64,000 nt of DNA from Pseudomonas sp. JUb42. GTDB lineage: Bacteria; Pseudomonadota; Gammaproteobacteria; Pseudomonadales; Pseudomonadaceae. The notes beneath the pieces were generated by a model, which saw nothing but the letters and a program-made list of their open reading frames with translations, did not search any database and was not told the DNA's origin. The translations under genes were made by a program, and so were the position numbers. Location of the stretch: assembly GCF_024807945.1 (NCBI RefSeq), contig NZ_JANUFD010000004.1, positions 186,001 to 250,000 of the forward strand, given 5' to 3'. Numbering within the stretch: position 1 is the stretch's first letter; each line of letters opens with the position of its first letter. Positions 27,023 to 35,592 of this stretch are shown in pieces.

Positions 27023-27568
27023 GTGACACTGGAACAGAATTACACCGCGATCCTCGGCCAACTGGGCGAGGACGTCTCCCGCGAAGGCCTGCTCGACACG
27101 CCAAAACGCGCCGCCAAAGCGATGCAGTACCTGTGCCGCGGTTACCAGCAGACGCTTGAAGAAGTCACCAATGGCGCGCTGTTCAGCTCCGACGCCAGCG
27201 AGATGGTGATGGTCAAGGACATCGAGCTGTATTCGTTGTGTGAGCACCATCTGCTGCCGTTCATCGGCAAGGCCCATGTGGCCTACATCCCCAATGGCAA
27301 GGTGCTGGGCCTGTCGAAGGTCGCACGCATCGTCGACATGTTCGCCCGTCGCCTGCAGATCCAGGAAAACCTCAGCCGCCAGATCGCCGAGGCGATCCAG
27401 CAGATCACCGGCGCCCTGGGCGTGGCCGTGGTTATCGAGGCCAAGCACATGTGCATGATGATGCGCGGTGTGGAAAAGCAGAATTCGTCGATGATCACTT
27501 CGGTGATGCTGGGCGAGTTCCGCGAAAACGCCGCGACCCGCAGCGAATTTCTCAGCCTGATCAAGTAA
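27023..27568 (+). CDS. folE: GTP cyclohydrolase I
   Basis: A 181-residue enzyme converting GTP to dihydroneopterin triphosphate, the first step of folate synthesis. I choose GTG 27023 ([17 protein letters not shown]), since the frame upstream to 26960 lacks a ribosome-binding site and the family begins here. Zinc ligands are Cys73 and His76 in LCEHHLLPF and Cys144 in KHMCMMMRG. Pseudomonads have more than one folE copy; this matches PA1674 by position. An inverted repeat (27586-27609) separates it from the glutaredoxin gene. Confidence 0.93.
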   Translation: MTLEQNYTAILGQLGEDVSREGLLDTPKRAAKAMQYLCRGYQQTLEEVTNGALFSSDASEMVMVKDIELYSLCEHHLLPFIGKAHVAYIPNGKVLGLSKVARIVDMFARRLQIQENLSRQIAEAIQQITGALGVAVVIEAKHMCMMMRGVEKQNSSMITSVMLGEFRENAATRSEFLSLIK

Positions 27569-27585
27569 CCGCCCAGGCAGTCCCC

Positions 27586-27609
27586 GCGCCGTGGCCCTGG
27601 TCACGGCGC
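27586..27609. repeat. Inverted repeat between folE and the glutaredoxin gene
   Basis: Perfect 8-bp arms GCGCCGTG/CACGGCGC with an 8-base loop, not followed by a T tract. It could be a weak terminator or an mRNA hairpin between two genes on the same strand. Confidence 0.5.
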
Positions 27610-27634
27610 ACGTGTTTCCCAGCGAGGCTCTACC

Positions 27635-28006
27635 GTGTTCATGAAGGCATTAAGGGTTGGTCTTGGCCAACTGGTCATTCTGATCGACTTCCTTACCCGT
27701 CCGGCAAAGAAAAAACGCAGCCCCGACGCTCAGACGGCGGTCGAGCAATCGGCCAAGGACCTGACCCTGTATCAGTTCAACGCCTGCCCGTTCTGCGTCA
27801 AGACCCGCCGTACCCTGCGCCGTCTCAACGTGCCCGTGGCCCTGCGCGATGCCAAGAACAGCGAGATCGATCGCCAGGCCCTGCTTGAGCAAGGCGGCAA
27901 GATCAAGGTGCCATGCCTGCGTATCGAGGAAGGTGACAAGACCGTATGGATGTACGAATCCAAGGTCATTATCGATTACCTGAACCAGCGCTTCGCAGCC
28001 GTCTGA
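27635..28006 (+). CDS. Membrane-anchored glutaredoxin
   Basis: A 123-residue protein with an N-terminal hydrophobic segment (LRVGLGQLVILIDFLTRP) and a glutaredoxin/GST-N type thioredoxin fold. The active site is the dithiol CPFC at residues 51-54, followed by TRRTLRRLNV, the cis-Pro loop KVPCLRIEE and WMYESKVIIDYLNQRF. I choose GTG 27635 because GAGG lies seven bases upstream; ATG 27641 is possible. The anchor suggests it reduces disulfides or glutathione adducts at the inner face of the membrane. Confidence 0.85.
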   Translation: MFMKALRVGLGQLVILIDFLTRPAKKKRSPDAQTAVEQSAKDLTLYQFNACPFCVKTRRTLRRLNVPVALRDAKNSEIDRQALLEQGGKIKVPCLRIEEGDKTVWMYESKVIIDYLNQRFAAV

Positions 28007-28021
28007 AGCACGCCCGAGCGA

Positions 28022-28408
28022 TCAGTTCGGGCACATGTCCTGGCGGCAGGCGACGTATTTCTTAAGCTGCTCGATGCGTAGTTTGGTCTGCCCGGTCTCG
28101 CAACTGAATTGCAGCAGCGCCCAGATTGAGCCGGAGTCTTCGCGCGGGCCGACCTGATACAGGCAATCGGCATCGCGCAGGGCGATCCACTTGCGCTGGG
28201 CGTCCTTGAACGCCGCCTTGGTCTTGGCATCCTGCAGGTAATCCATTTGAGTCTTGTAGAGCTCGTTGAGCTCTTTGTCGGCGGCCTTGAAGTCATTGGC
28301 CGCACAGACGTTCATGGCCGCCTGGTTCGAATCACAATCCTGCCCCAACGCCACACCGCTGCCCGCCAGGGCGAGCAATGCGGCGACGCCCTTCATCCAG
28401 TTACCCAT
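28022..28408 (-). CDS. LprI/DUF1311-family secreted protein
   Basis: Starts at ATG 28408 (GAGGGA upstream). The 128-residue product has a signal peptide (MGNWMKGVAALLALAGSGVALG) and a mature helical domain with four Cys or more. The pattern CDSNQAAMNVCAANDFKAAD, LNELYKTQMDYL and WIALRDADCLYQ is that of DUF1311 (LprI). LprI of Mycobacterium inhibits lysozyme; most members are uncharacterised. Convergent with the glutaredoxin gene, with a 15-bp gap. Confidence 0.8.
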   Translation of the reverse strand: MGNWMKGVAALLALAGSGVALGQDCDSNQAAMNVCAANDFKAADKELNELYKTQMDYLQDAKTKAAFKDAQRKWIALRDADCLYQVGPREDSGSIWALLQFSCETGQTKLRIEQLKKYVACRQDMCPN

Positions 28409-28522
28409 AAAACTGTTCCCTCGTGCCGATAAAACCGCGCAGGCTAATGACAAAGCGCAGCGGGGGCAAAGCATGCACCTGTTACCTGATGTGTGGGAAC
28501 CGTTTGGATGGAAGCGAATTCA

Positions 28523-28592
28523 GTGGGAGCGAATTCATTCGCGAATAGGCCGGTGAATGCGCCGACACCTTCGCGGATGAGTCCGCTCCCAC
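28523..28592. repeat. REP doublet, family B
   Basis: Left arm GTGGGAGCGAATTCATTCGC; right arm diverged to GCGGATGAGTCCGCTCCCAC, so compensating changes keep the hairpin. It is a short element between two minus-strand genes. Confidence 0.85.
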
Positions 28593-28612
28593 CCTTGTCC
28601 TTACAGCAAATT

Positions 28613-29215
28613 TTAATCCAGCATCCCGACATACCCCGGCTGCTGACTGACCCGCTCCAGCCATTGCTGAATGGCCGGATAGGCTGCTAGGTCAAAACCG
28701 CCCTGGTGGGCCACATGGGTATAGGCATACAGCGCAATGTCGGCGATGGAGAACGTATCGCTGACCAGAAACGGCGTGCGCTTGAGCTGCTGTTCCATGA
28801 CATTCAGTGCCCGGTAACCAGCCTTGTGCATCTTGCGGTACTCGGCAAGACGCTCTTCCGGCAGCCCCAGATAGAACTGAATGAAGCGCGCCACCGCCAC
28901 ATAGGGCTCATGGCTGTATTGCTCGAAGAACTGCCATTGCAGCACCTGGGTACGCAAGCGCGGCTCACTGGGCAGGTAATGACTGCCATCGGCGAGGAAG
29001 TTGAGAATCGCATTGGACTCCCACAGGCAGGTGCCGTCTTCCAGCTCCAGCACCGGCACCTTGCCATTGGGGTTCTTTTCCAGAAAGAACTCAGTCTCGG
29101 TCTCGCCCTTGAGAATATCGATATCGACCCACTGATACTCGGCGCCCAGCAGGTTGAGCATCAGTTTGACCTTGTAGCAGTTGCCCGAGTTGTAATCCCC
29201 GTAAACCTTGTACAT
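28613..29215 (-). CDS. Glutathione S-transferase
   Basis: From ATG 29215 (GGAG nine bases upstream; a GTG six bases earlier is too close) the product is 200 residues. The N-terminal thioredoxin-like domain has YKVYGDYNSGNCYKVKLML, the glutathione-contacting NPNGKVPVLELEDG and LWESNAILNFLA; the C-terminal helical domain has the FSIADIALYAYTHVA N-capping motif. The SGNCYK segment supplies Ser/Cys candidates near the thiol. The substrate is unknown. It is 28 bp downstream of the aminotransferase gene, same strand, so probably one operon. Confidence 0.92.
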   Translation of the reverse strand: MYKVYGDYNSGNCYKVKLMLNLLGAEYQWVDIDILKGETETEFFLEKNPNGKVPVLELEDGTCLWESNAILNFLADGSHYLPSEPRLRTQVLQWQFFEQYSHEPYVAVARFIQFYLGLPEERLAEYRKMHKAGYRALNVMEQQLKRTPFLVSDTFSIADIALYAYTHVAHQGGFDLAAYPAIQQWLERVSQQPGYVGMLD

Positions 29216-29242
29216 CGCCACGCTCTCCTGTGAATTCCCGAA

Positions 29243-30409
29243 TCAGGCCGCCCGTACCGCCTGCGCCTGTCTGATGACCGCTGCCAGCCTTTGCAATCCT
29301 TCGTCCAGCCGAGACGGATCAATATGACTGAAATTAAGCCGCAGATAACCCGGATTCGCATCGGGGTCAGTGAAAAAAGGTTCGCCCGGCATGAAAGCCA
29401 CATCCTTGGCCAAGGCCGCGTTGAGGATGGTCCGGGTGTCAAAACGTTGTTTGAGGGTCAGCCAGAAGAACAGGCCACCTTGAGGACTGTTCCATTCGGC
29501 CAGATCGCTAAAATGCTCTTGCAGGGCAGCCTCGAAGGCGTCGCGGCGCTGTCGATAGAAGTCGCGCAGCCCGGCCATGTGCTCGCGATAACGCTCGGTG
29601 CCGATCCATTGCAGGGCCTGCCATTGGCCGACGCGGTTGGTGTGCAGGTCCGCCGCCTGTTTCAAGCGCAACAGGTAGGGGTACAGGTCAGCAGAGGCAA
29701 TCAGAAAGCCCACGCGCAGGCCCGGGGCCAGGGTTTTCGACACAGTGCCGGTGTAGATCCAGCTGGCCTTTTTCAGGCGGCTGACAATGGGCGTTGCGCT
29801 GCCGCCGTCGAAATTCAGCTCGCGATAAGGCTCGTCTTCGATCAGGGTCACACCGAACTCGTCGAGCAACGCCGCCACCGCATCGCGCCGGGCTTCGCTG
29901 TAGCGCACCGCTGACGGGTTCTGGAAGGTCGGGATCAGGTAGGCGAACGCCGGCTTGTGTTGCTCCAGGCGCTGACGCAGCGCGATCAGATCCGGTCCTT
30001 CGGCTTGCAGCGGCACGGTCAGGCACTCGGCGCCGAACAACTGGAAGGTTTGCAGCGCGGCCAGATAGGTCGGCGCTTCAAGGAGGATCTCGGTGCCCTT
30101 GTCCAGGTACAGCTTGGCGGCCAGGTCGAGGGTCTGCTGCGAACCGCTGACGATCAGTACCTGGCTCGCCTCGCAAGGCACGCCAATGGCCCGCGCTTCG
30201 GCCGCCAGGGCTTCGCGCAGCTCGGGCTCGCCTTCGCTCATGCCGTACTGGCCGATGCCACGCGGCATTTCGGTCCAGTCGGTATGGGGCAGCATTTGCT
30301 GGGCCGGCAGACCGCCGGCAAATGACATCACCTCCGGGCGCTGGGCCGCGGCAAGGATTTCGCGAATCAACGAGCTTTTGAGACGAGTGATACGTTCGGA
30401 GAAGGCCAT
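29243..30409 (-). CDS. PLP-dependent aminotransferase, class I/II (2-aminoadipate type)
   Basis: From ATG 30409 (MAFSERITRLKSSLIREIL) the product is 388 residues; an in-frame start at 30448 lies in the operator region. The fold type I signature is complete: FAGGLPAQQMLP, the cofactor-stacking SGSQQTLDLAAKLY, EDEPYREL with the Asp binding the pyridine nitrogen, and TGTVSKTLAPGLRVGF with the Schiff-base Lys. It resembles LysN/ARO8-type enzymes. Specificity is unknown. It is divergent from a MarR regulator, sharing an 82-bp region with two palindromes, so MarR control is likely. Confidence 0.88.
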   Translation of the reverse strand: MAFSERITRLKSSLIREILAAAQRPEVMSFAGGLPAQQMLPHTDWTEMPRGIGQYGMSEGEPELREALAAEARAIGVPCEASQVLIVSGSQQTLDLAAKLYLDKGTEILLEAPTYLAALQTFQLFGAECLTVPLQAEGPDLIALRQRLEQHKPAFAYLIPTFQNPSAVRYSEARRDAVAALLDEFGVTLIEDEPYRELNFDGGSATPIVSRLKKASWIYTGTVSKTLAPGLRVGFLIASADLYPYLLRLKQAADLHTNRVGQWQALQWIGTERYREHMAGLRDFYRQRRDAFEAALQEHFSDLAEWNSPQGGLFFWLTLKQRFDTRTILNAALAKDVAFMPGEPFFTDPDANPGYLRLNFSHIDPSRLDEGLQRLAAVIRQAQAVRAA

Positions 30410-30443
30410 CAAGATCACCGCTGGCAGAGACAAAGGAAAATAC

Positions 30444-30500
30444 GTCAAACTGGTTGACCGAAACTACGATGCCGGACATAGATACGTCAATATGCTTGAC
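30444..30500. promoter_or_regulatory. Tandem MarR-type operators
   Basis: Two matching palindromes, GTCAA-ACTGG-TTGAC at 30444-30458 and GTCAA-TATGC-TTGAC at 30486-30500, both preceded by TAC and followed by C. Their centres are 42 bp apart, four helical turns. They lie between the divergent aminotransferase and MarR genes; the right one covers the proposed MarR start codon. Confidence 0.7.
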
Positions 30501-30953
30501 CTTAAAAATTCAGCCACGCAGCAAGCCGCCATGGAAGCGTTCTTCTTCGGCTATCAGGCCTTCACCGCCAAGGCCGACGAAATGCTGGCCCGGCGCGGCC
30601 TCAGCCGGGTGCATCAGCGCATCGTGTTTTTCATCGCCCGCTATCCTGGCCTGAGCGTCAAGGAACTGCTGGATGTACTGGGGGTGAGCAAGCAGGCGCT
30701 CAATGCACCGCTGCGCCAGTTACTCGGCATGGAACTGGTGCAAAGCGTTGCCCCGGACGCCGACAAGCGCAAACGCCTGCTGGGCCTGACCGCCGAAGGA
30801 GAGAAGTTCGAACAGGCGCTACGGCGCGAGCAGGTCAAGCTGCTGCAACGGGTTTTCAATGAGGCCGGGCAAGAGGCCGTCGATGGCTGGCTGGCGGTGA
30901 ATCAAGCGCTGGGCCAGACTTTGCAGAGCGCCCTAAAGCCCACAGATGGCTAA
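30492..30953 (+). CDS. MarR-family transcriptional regulator
   Basis: I take ATG 30492 (MLDLKNSATQQAAMEAFFFG), giving 153 residues; ATG 30531 is the alternative if the palindrome at 30486-30500 is to stay outside the gene. The winged helix is LSVKELLDVLGVSKQALNAPLRQLLGMELV, followed by the wing APDADKRKRLLGLTAEG with the Asp-x-Arg/Lys typical of MarR. It is divergent from the aminotransferase and 134 bp before the BenE-type transporter. The tandem operators suggest autorepression and control of the aminotransferase. Confidence 0.88.
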   Translation: MLDLKNSATQQAAMEAFFFGYQAFTAKADEMLARRGLSRVHQRIVFFIARYPGLSVKELLDVLGVSKQALNAPLRQLLGMELVQSVAPDADKRKRLLGLTAEGEKFEQALRREQVKLLQRVFNEAGQEAVDGWLAVNQALGQTLQSALKPTDG

Positions 30954-30998
30954 CAGTACAAAATCGCCTTAATGAGCGACTGCCTGCAACTGTACTGT
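30953..30998. repeat. Long-spaced inverted repeat before the BenE gene
   Basis: ACAGTACA (30953-30960) and TGTACTGT (30991-30998), perfect 8-bp arms with a 30-base spacer, directly after the MarR stop. Could be an operator pair or a terminator stem. Confidence 0.4.
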
Positions 30999-31087
30999 CA
31001 AATACGTCCTTGGCTGTATTGCAAAGCCCCGTAGCCATTGCGTTTAGGCTTGGCGCCTGTCATTCGTGCCACCCAAGGAAAACCGCC

Positions 31088-32278
31088 GTGACCGATGCGA
31101 TTCAAGCCCCGCTGCGCCCATTGACCGACTCGTCGTTGTCCGCCGTCGTCGCCGGATTCATTGCCATGATGACCGGCTGTACCAGCTCCCTGGTGCTGAT
31201 GTTCCAGGCCGGCCAGGCCGCCGGGCTGACCAGCGCGCAGATTTCCTCGTGGATCTGGGCGCTGTTCATCGGCATGGCGGTATGCAGCATCGGCCTGTCC
31301 CTGCGCTATCGCTCGCCGATTACCGTGGCCTGGTCGACGCCTGGCGCGGCGCTGCTGATCACCAGCCTGGGCGGCGTCACTTACCCCGAAGCCATCGGCG
31401 CATTTATCACCTGTTCGGTACTGGTGATGATCTGCGGCCTGACCGGCAGCTTTGAACGCTTGGTCAAGCGCTTGCCCGCCTCCCTCGCTGCGGCCTTGCT
31501 GGCGGGAATCCTGTTCAAGATCGGCAGCGAAATCTTCGTCGCCGCGCAACACCGCACCGGCTTGGTGCTGGGCATGTTCTTCACCTACCTGATCGTCAAG
31601 CGCGTGTCGCCACGTTATGCGGTGCTGGCAGCGTTGCTGGTCGGCACGGCGTTGTCGGGCTTGCTCGGCCTGCTCGACTTCAGCGGCTTCGCCCTGGAAG
31701 TGGCGGTGCCCGTGTGGACCACGCCGTCGTTTTCCCTGGCCGCAACCATCAGCATCGGTATTCCGCTGTTTGTGGTCGCCATGACCTCGCAGAACATGCC
31801 CGGTATCGCCGTACTGCGCGCCGATGGCTACATGGTGCCCGCCTCGCCGCTGATTTCCGTGACGGGTATCGCATCCTTGCTGCTGTCGCCGTTCGGCTCC
31901 CACGGCATCAACCTGGCGGCCATCAGCGCAGCCATCTGCACCGGGCCGCACGCCCATGAAGACCGTAACAAGCGCTATACCGCAGCGGTGTGGTGCGGGA
32001 TTTTCTACGGTATCGCGGCAATCTTCGGCGCGACCCTGGCCGCGTTGTTCGCCGCCTTCCCGAAGGAACTGGTGCTGTCGATTGCAGCCTTGGCGCTGTT
32101 CGGCTCGATCATGAATGGTTTGACCGTGGCCATGACCGAGCCCAAGGAGCGTGAAGCAGCGTTGATCACCTTCATGGTCACAGCTTCAGGGCTGACCCTG
32201 TTTTCCATTGGTTCGGCGTTCTGGGGGATTGTGGCGGGGGTGTTGACGCTGGTGATTCTGAATGCCCGTAAGGGCTGA
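31088..32278 (+). CDS. BenE-family transporter (benzoate/H+ symporter type)
   Basis: Starts at GTG 31088 (VTDAIQAPLRPLTDSS) with AAGGA upstream; the longer frame from 31010 is unsupported. The 396-residue product has about twelve hydrophobic helices and the BenE signatures TPGAALLITSLGGVTYPEAIGAF, PLFVVAMTSQNMPGIAVLRA and SPFGSHGINLAAISAAICTG. Benzoate is the substrate of the named member, but many BenE-family proteins lie outside benzoate clusters, as here with no ben or cat genes in view. Substrate therefore open. Confidence 0.88.
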   Translation: MTDAIQAPLRPLTDSSLSAVVAGFIAMMTGCTSSLVLMFQAGQAAGLTSAQISSWIWALFIGMAVCSIGLSLRYRSPITVAWSTPGAALLITSLGGVTYPEAIGAFITCSVLVMICGLTGSFERLVKRLPASLAAALLAGILFKIGSEIFVAAQHRTGLVLGMFFTYLIVKRVSPRYAVLAALLVGTALSGLLGLLDFSGFALEVAVPVWTTPSFSLAATISIGIPLFVVAMTSQNMPGIAVLRADGYMVPASPLISVTGIASLLLSPFGSHGINLAAISAAICTGPHAHEDRNKRYTAAVWCGIFYGIAAIFGATLAALFAAFPKELVLSIAALALFGSIMNGLTVAMTEPKEREAALITFMVTASGLTLFSIGSAFWGIVAGVLTLVILNARKG

Positions 32279-32288
32279 GAGCATAGTT

Positions 32289-32378
32289 GTAGGAGCGAAT
32301 TCATTCGCGAAGACGACGGTAGAATCAATAAAGATTTATCGGTCGCAATACCGCTTTCGCGAATGAATTCGCTCCCAC
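32289..32378. repeat. REP doublet, family B
   Basis: Left arm GTAGGAGCGAATTCATTCGC and right arm GCGAATGAATTCGCTCCCAC, followed by a partial extra copy. It lies between convergent genes (BenE transporter and chemoreceptor) and may act as bidirectional transcript end. Confidence 0.88.
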
Positions 32379-32410
32379 AAACCGCTCCCACAATGCGAAC
32401 AGGGCATCGA

Positions 32411-34381
32411 TTACAAGCGGAAATGCCCGACCATACCCTTCAGTTCCATCCCCAGCGAAGCCAGTTCGATGCTCGACGCCGCGTTACCCTGCATGGCCAG
32501 GGCTGACTGGTCGGCGCTGCTGCGGATACTGGTGACGCTGCGGTTGATCTCTTCGGCCACCGAGCTTTGCTCTTCGGCGGCTGCGGCGATCTGCTGGTTC
32601 ATCTGTTGAATCATCGATACGGCTGCGGCGATGCTGCCCAGGGCGCTTTCGGTCTGCAGCGCATCGCTCACCGCCAGCTTGACCAATTCACCACTGCTTT
32701 GAATCTGCGCGACCGAGGCCTGCGCCCCGCTTTGCAGGCTGATGACCAAGCGTTCGATTTCTTCAGTGGACTGTTGAGTGCGCTTGGCCAAAGCCCGTAC
32801 TTCGTCTGCCACGACGGCAAAGCCGCGGCCCTGCTCACCGGCCCGGGCGGCTTCGATGGCAGCGTTGAGGGCCAACAGGTTGGTCTGCTCGGCAACGCTC
32901 TTGATCACACTCAGAACCTTGCCGATATTCTGGATTTCCGCGCTCAGGCTTTCGATGCCGTGGCTGGCCGAGGCCGATGAGCTGGCCAGTTGCTCGATGC
33001 GCTGCATGCTCTGGCGCACCACCACCTGGCCACTATCGACCTTCTCGTCGGCGGTCTGGGCCGCCATCGCGGCTTCTTCGGCGTTGCGGGCGACGTCGAG
33101 CACGGTAGCGGTCATCTGATTCATGGCCGTAGCGACCTGCTCGGTCTCTTCTTTCTGGCTGTTGACCTCAAGATTGGTCTGCTCGGTCACCGCTGACAGC
33201 GAGTGAGCGGAGTTGGCCAATTGTTCGATGCCTGCCTGCAGGCCGCTGACGATCTGGCTCAGCCCTGCCCCCATTTGTTGCATGGCCTGCATCATCTGAC
33301 CGATTTCATCGCGGCGGGTCACCGTCACGCTGCCGCTCAGGTCACCGGCAGCAATGCGTTGCGCCATGGCGATGACACTGCGCAGCGGGCCGACGATCAG
33401 GCGGGTAATCAGCAGAGAAGCGATCACCCCGACGATCAGGGCGACGATGGACGAACCGATGATCTGCAGCGAGTTGAGCTTGAGCTCACTGGCCATGGAC
33501 TGATCTTCAGCGGCATACGCCTGATCGACCTGCTGCACGACCTGCCTGGCGTTGGCCGCCAGTTGCAGGGAAACCTTGGCTTCGTCACTGAGCAGGCCGG
33601 TGTATTCGTTGAGTTTGTCGCTGAAGTTGACGATATGGGTGCCAACTTCGCCCAGCACGGTGAGGTAGCCATCGTCCTTGATCAAGCCCTTGAGCTGTTC
33701 GGCGATGACCTTGGCCTGCTCGGCCTGTTCGATCTTGCCGGTCTTGGCCTCGTCGCCGCTGCCGGTCTTGCGACTCTGGTCCAGACGCACCCGCGCCTCG
33801 TCCATGGCCTGCATCATCAGCTTGGAGACCTGGCTGACCTGATTGGCCTGCTCGATGAACTCGCTGCCGCTGGCGCCGTTGGATTTCTTCAGTTCATAGG
33901 TGCCGTCATCGTTGAGGCCGGACTGCAACACATCGAGGTTGTTGGCCACGCTGGAGACCGACCAGGCGGCCATTTCCAGCGCCAGGTCCTTGCTCTGGCT
34001 GATCGACACGAACTGATCGAAGGATTTTCGATAGTCACCCAGTGCCTGCTGCACCGCAGTCATCATCGATTGATTGTTTTTCGACTGGCCCTTGAGCTCT
34101 TCGGCCAACGCGTTCAGATCCTCAATGCCCTTGTGCAGTGCATCGACTGTCTTGGGGTTGCTGTGCAGGGCGTACTCCTGCTCGAGCAGACGCACCTTGA
34201 GCAGGCCGCTATTGAGATTCGACATCTGCTGCAGACTGTCGACATGCAGGCTGATGTTTTTCAGGGACCAGACACCGATGGCCGCAACAACTGCGGTCAG
34301 GAGCAGGACCAGGGTAAAGCCCAGGGCCAGCTTCTTAGCCATTCCCAGGTTAGCGAAGCGTGCTTGCACGGCCGAAATCAT
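32411..34381 (-). CDS. Methyl-accepting chemotaxis protein with HBM-type sensor
   Basis: From ATG 34381 (GGGGAAAAG upstream) the product is 656 residues; a GTG at 34408 lacks a ribosome-binding site. Layout: helix 1 ([22 protein letters not shown]), a periplasmic all-helical domain of about 250 residues starting [20 protein letters not shown], as in helical bimodular (HBM) sensors such as McpS and PcaY, helix 2 ([19 protein letters not shown]), a HAMP domain, and the signalling hairpin with [23 protein letters not shown] receptors bind Krebs-cycle or aromatic ring acids. Its convergent neighbour is a BenE-type transporter, which could fit an aromatic acid ligand, but this is only suggestive. 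Confidence 0.9.
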   Translation of the reverse strand: MISAVQARFANLGMAKKLALGFTLVLLLTAVVAAIGVWSLKNISLHVDSLQQMSNLNSGLLKVRLLEQEYALHSNPKTVDALHKGIEDLNALAEELKGQSKNNQSMMTAVQQALGDYRKSFDQFVSISQSKDLALEMAAWSVSSVANNLDVLQSGLNDDGTYELKKSNGASGSEFIEQANQVSQVSKLMMQAMDEARVRLDQSRKTGSGDEAKTGKIEQAEQAKVIAEQLKGLIKDDGYLTVLGEVGTHIVNFSDKLNEYTGLLSDEAKVSLQLAANARQVVQQVDQAYAAEDQSMASELKLNSLQIIGSSIVALIVGVIASLLITRLIVGPLRSVIAMAQRIAAGDLSGSVTVTRRDEIGQMMQAMQQMGAGLSQIVSGLQAGIEQLANSAHSLSAVTEQTNLEVNSQKEETEQVATAMNQMTATVLDVARNAEEAAMAAQTADEKVDSGQVVVRQSMQRIEQLASSSASASHGIESLSAEIQNIGKVLSVIKSVAEQTNLLALNAAIEAARAGEQGRGFAVVADEVRALAKRTQQSTEEIERLVISLQSGAQASVAQIQSSGELVKLAVSDALQTESALGSIAAAVSMIQQMNQQIAAAAEEQSSVAEEINRSVTSIRSSADQSALAMQGNAASSIELASLGMELKGMVGHFRL

Positions 34382-34588
34382 AGCGCTTTTCCCCGATCGA
34401 ATACTCACGGCACATTGACCAACGAATCAGGCCACCAAATCTGGCCATTCAATAATCGTGCAGATTCGCGCCGGGGCAAAGGCAAAACAAGTCTCTGACG
34501 CCGGAATAATGGCAAAAAGCTACGTCAAGGTCGCTTTCAGGACAGTGGCCCGGTCGGGCCGATCAGTCCTGGGGATTTGCGCCGATTT

Positions 34589-35521
34589 TCATTGCCCGGC
34601 GCAAGCAACCAGCAAGGTGCCAGCTTCGATATCCAGTGTAGCTTCGCACCCCAAAGGCACCGCAATATTCTTCTGTTCATGGCCGATCGACAGGCCACCC
34701 AACACAGGAATACCCAAGCCGCACAGGCGCTCTCGCAAAACATCGGAGGGGCTGATGGAGCCCTTCATGCCGGATGGTTCGCTGAACTGGCCGATGGCAA
34801 TGCCCGCCAGGCTTTGCAGGATGCCGCAGTTGCCCAGTTGGGTGAGCATGCGGTCGACCCGATACGCCGCCTCACCGACATCCTCAAGCAACAAGATGGC
34901 GCCGCGCAGGTCGGGCATGAACGAGGTGCCGATGGAGGTGCAAAGGATACTCAGGTTGCCGCCCAGCAACAGGCCCTGGGCGCGGCCTGTCGTGCGTACA
35001 GAGAAGGTCGCCTCGGCGGCATCGGCTTCGATCCGCACCGCTTCGGTGCTCATCAGGGCATGGCGGATGCTGCGCGTAAAATCATCACCGCGCTCCAGTT
35101 GCGTCGATACCGGGCCATGCACCGAAACCAGCCCGGCCTGGGTCCACAGGGCCGTGTGCAAGGCGGTGATATCAGAAAAGCCGATGACCAGCTTGGGGTC
35201 ACGGCGTACCGCAGCGAAATCCAGCTGCTGGACGATACGTTGCATGCCGTAGCCGCCACGATTGCAGAAGATACCGCGAATCTGCGGATCGGCCAGGGCT
35301 GCATTCAGGTCGGCGAGCCGATCTTCGTCGGTGCCGGCAAAAAATGCGTGACGGTCCAGCGCGTGCGGGTAAACCCGTGGTTGCAGGCCCCAACTCTTGA
35401 GCACTTGCACGGCAGACTCGATCTTGTCGGCAGGCACCGGGCCGGCGGGAGAAACCAGTGCGACGGCATCCCCAGGGCGCAATACGTTGGGACGCAGGAT
35501 GGGCAAGGTCGTGCCAGGCAT
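34589..35521 (-). CDS. LD-carboxypeptidase (peptidase S66)
   Basis: A 310-residue cytoplasmic serine peptidase that removes the terminal D-Ala from murein tetrapeptides during cell-wall recycling. The S66 triad is visible as Ser116 in IGFSDITAL, Glu213 in LLLEDVGEAAY and His281 in SIGHEQKN. The N-terminal domain has the VALVSPAGPV strand and CNRGGYGMQRI. No signal peptide, as expected for LdcA. Stands alone between a chemoreceptor and an ion-channel gene. Confidence 0.93.
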   Translation of the reverse strand: MPGTTLPILRPNVLRPGDAVALVSPAGPVPADKIESAVQVLKSWGLQPRVYPHALDRHAFFAGTDEDRLADLNAALADPQIRGIFCNRGGYGMQRIVQQLDFAAVRRDPKLVIGFSDITALHTALWTQAGLVSVHGPVSTQLERGDDFTRSIRHALMSTEAVRIEADAAEATFSVRTTGRAQGLLLGGNLSILCTSIGTSFMPDLRGAILLLEDVGEAAYRVDRMLTQLGNCGILQSLAGIAIGQFSEPSGMKGSISPSDVLRERLCGLGIPVLGGLSIGHEQKNIAVPLGCEATLDIEAGTLLVACAGQ

Positions 35522-35592
35522 TTGAAAAAGTCCACTTGAGATGAGTGAAGCGACACTGTAGGCGATGCATCGCAGCGGTTACAGGGGCAACC

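Noticed and set aside
33203..34498. 431-residue plus-strand frame
   Set aside because: Antisense to the HBM chemoreceptor gene; no start site or motif.
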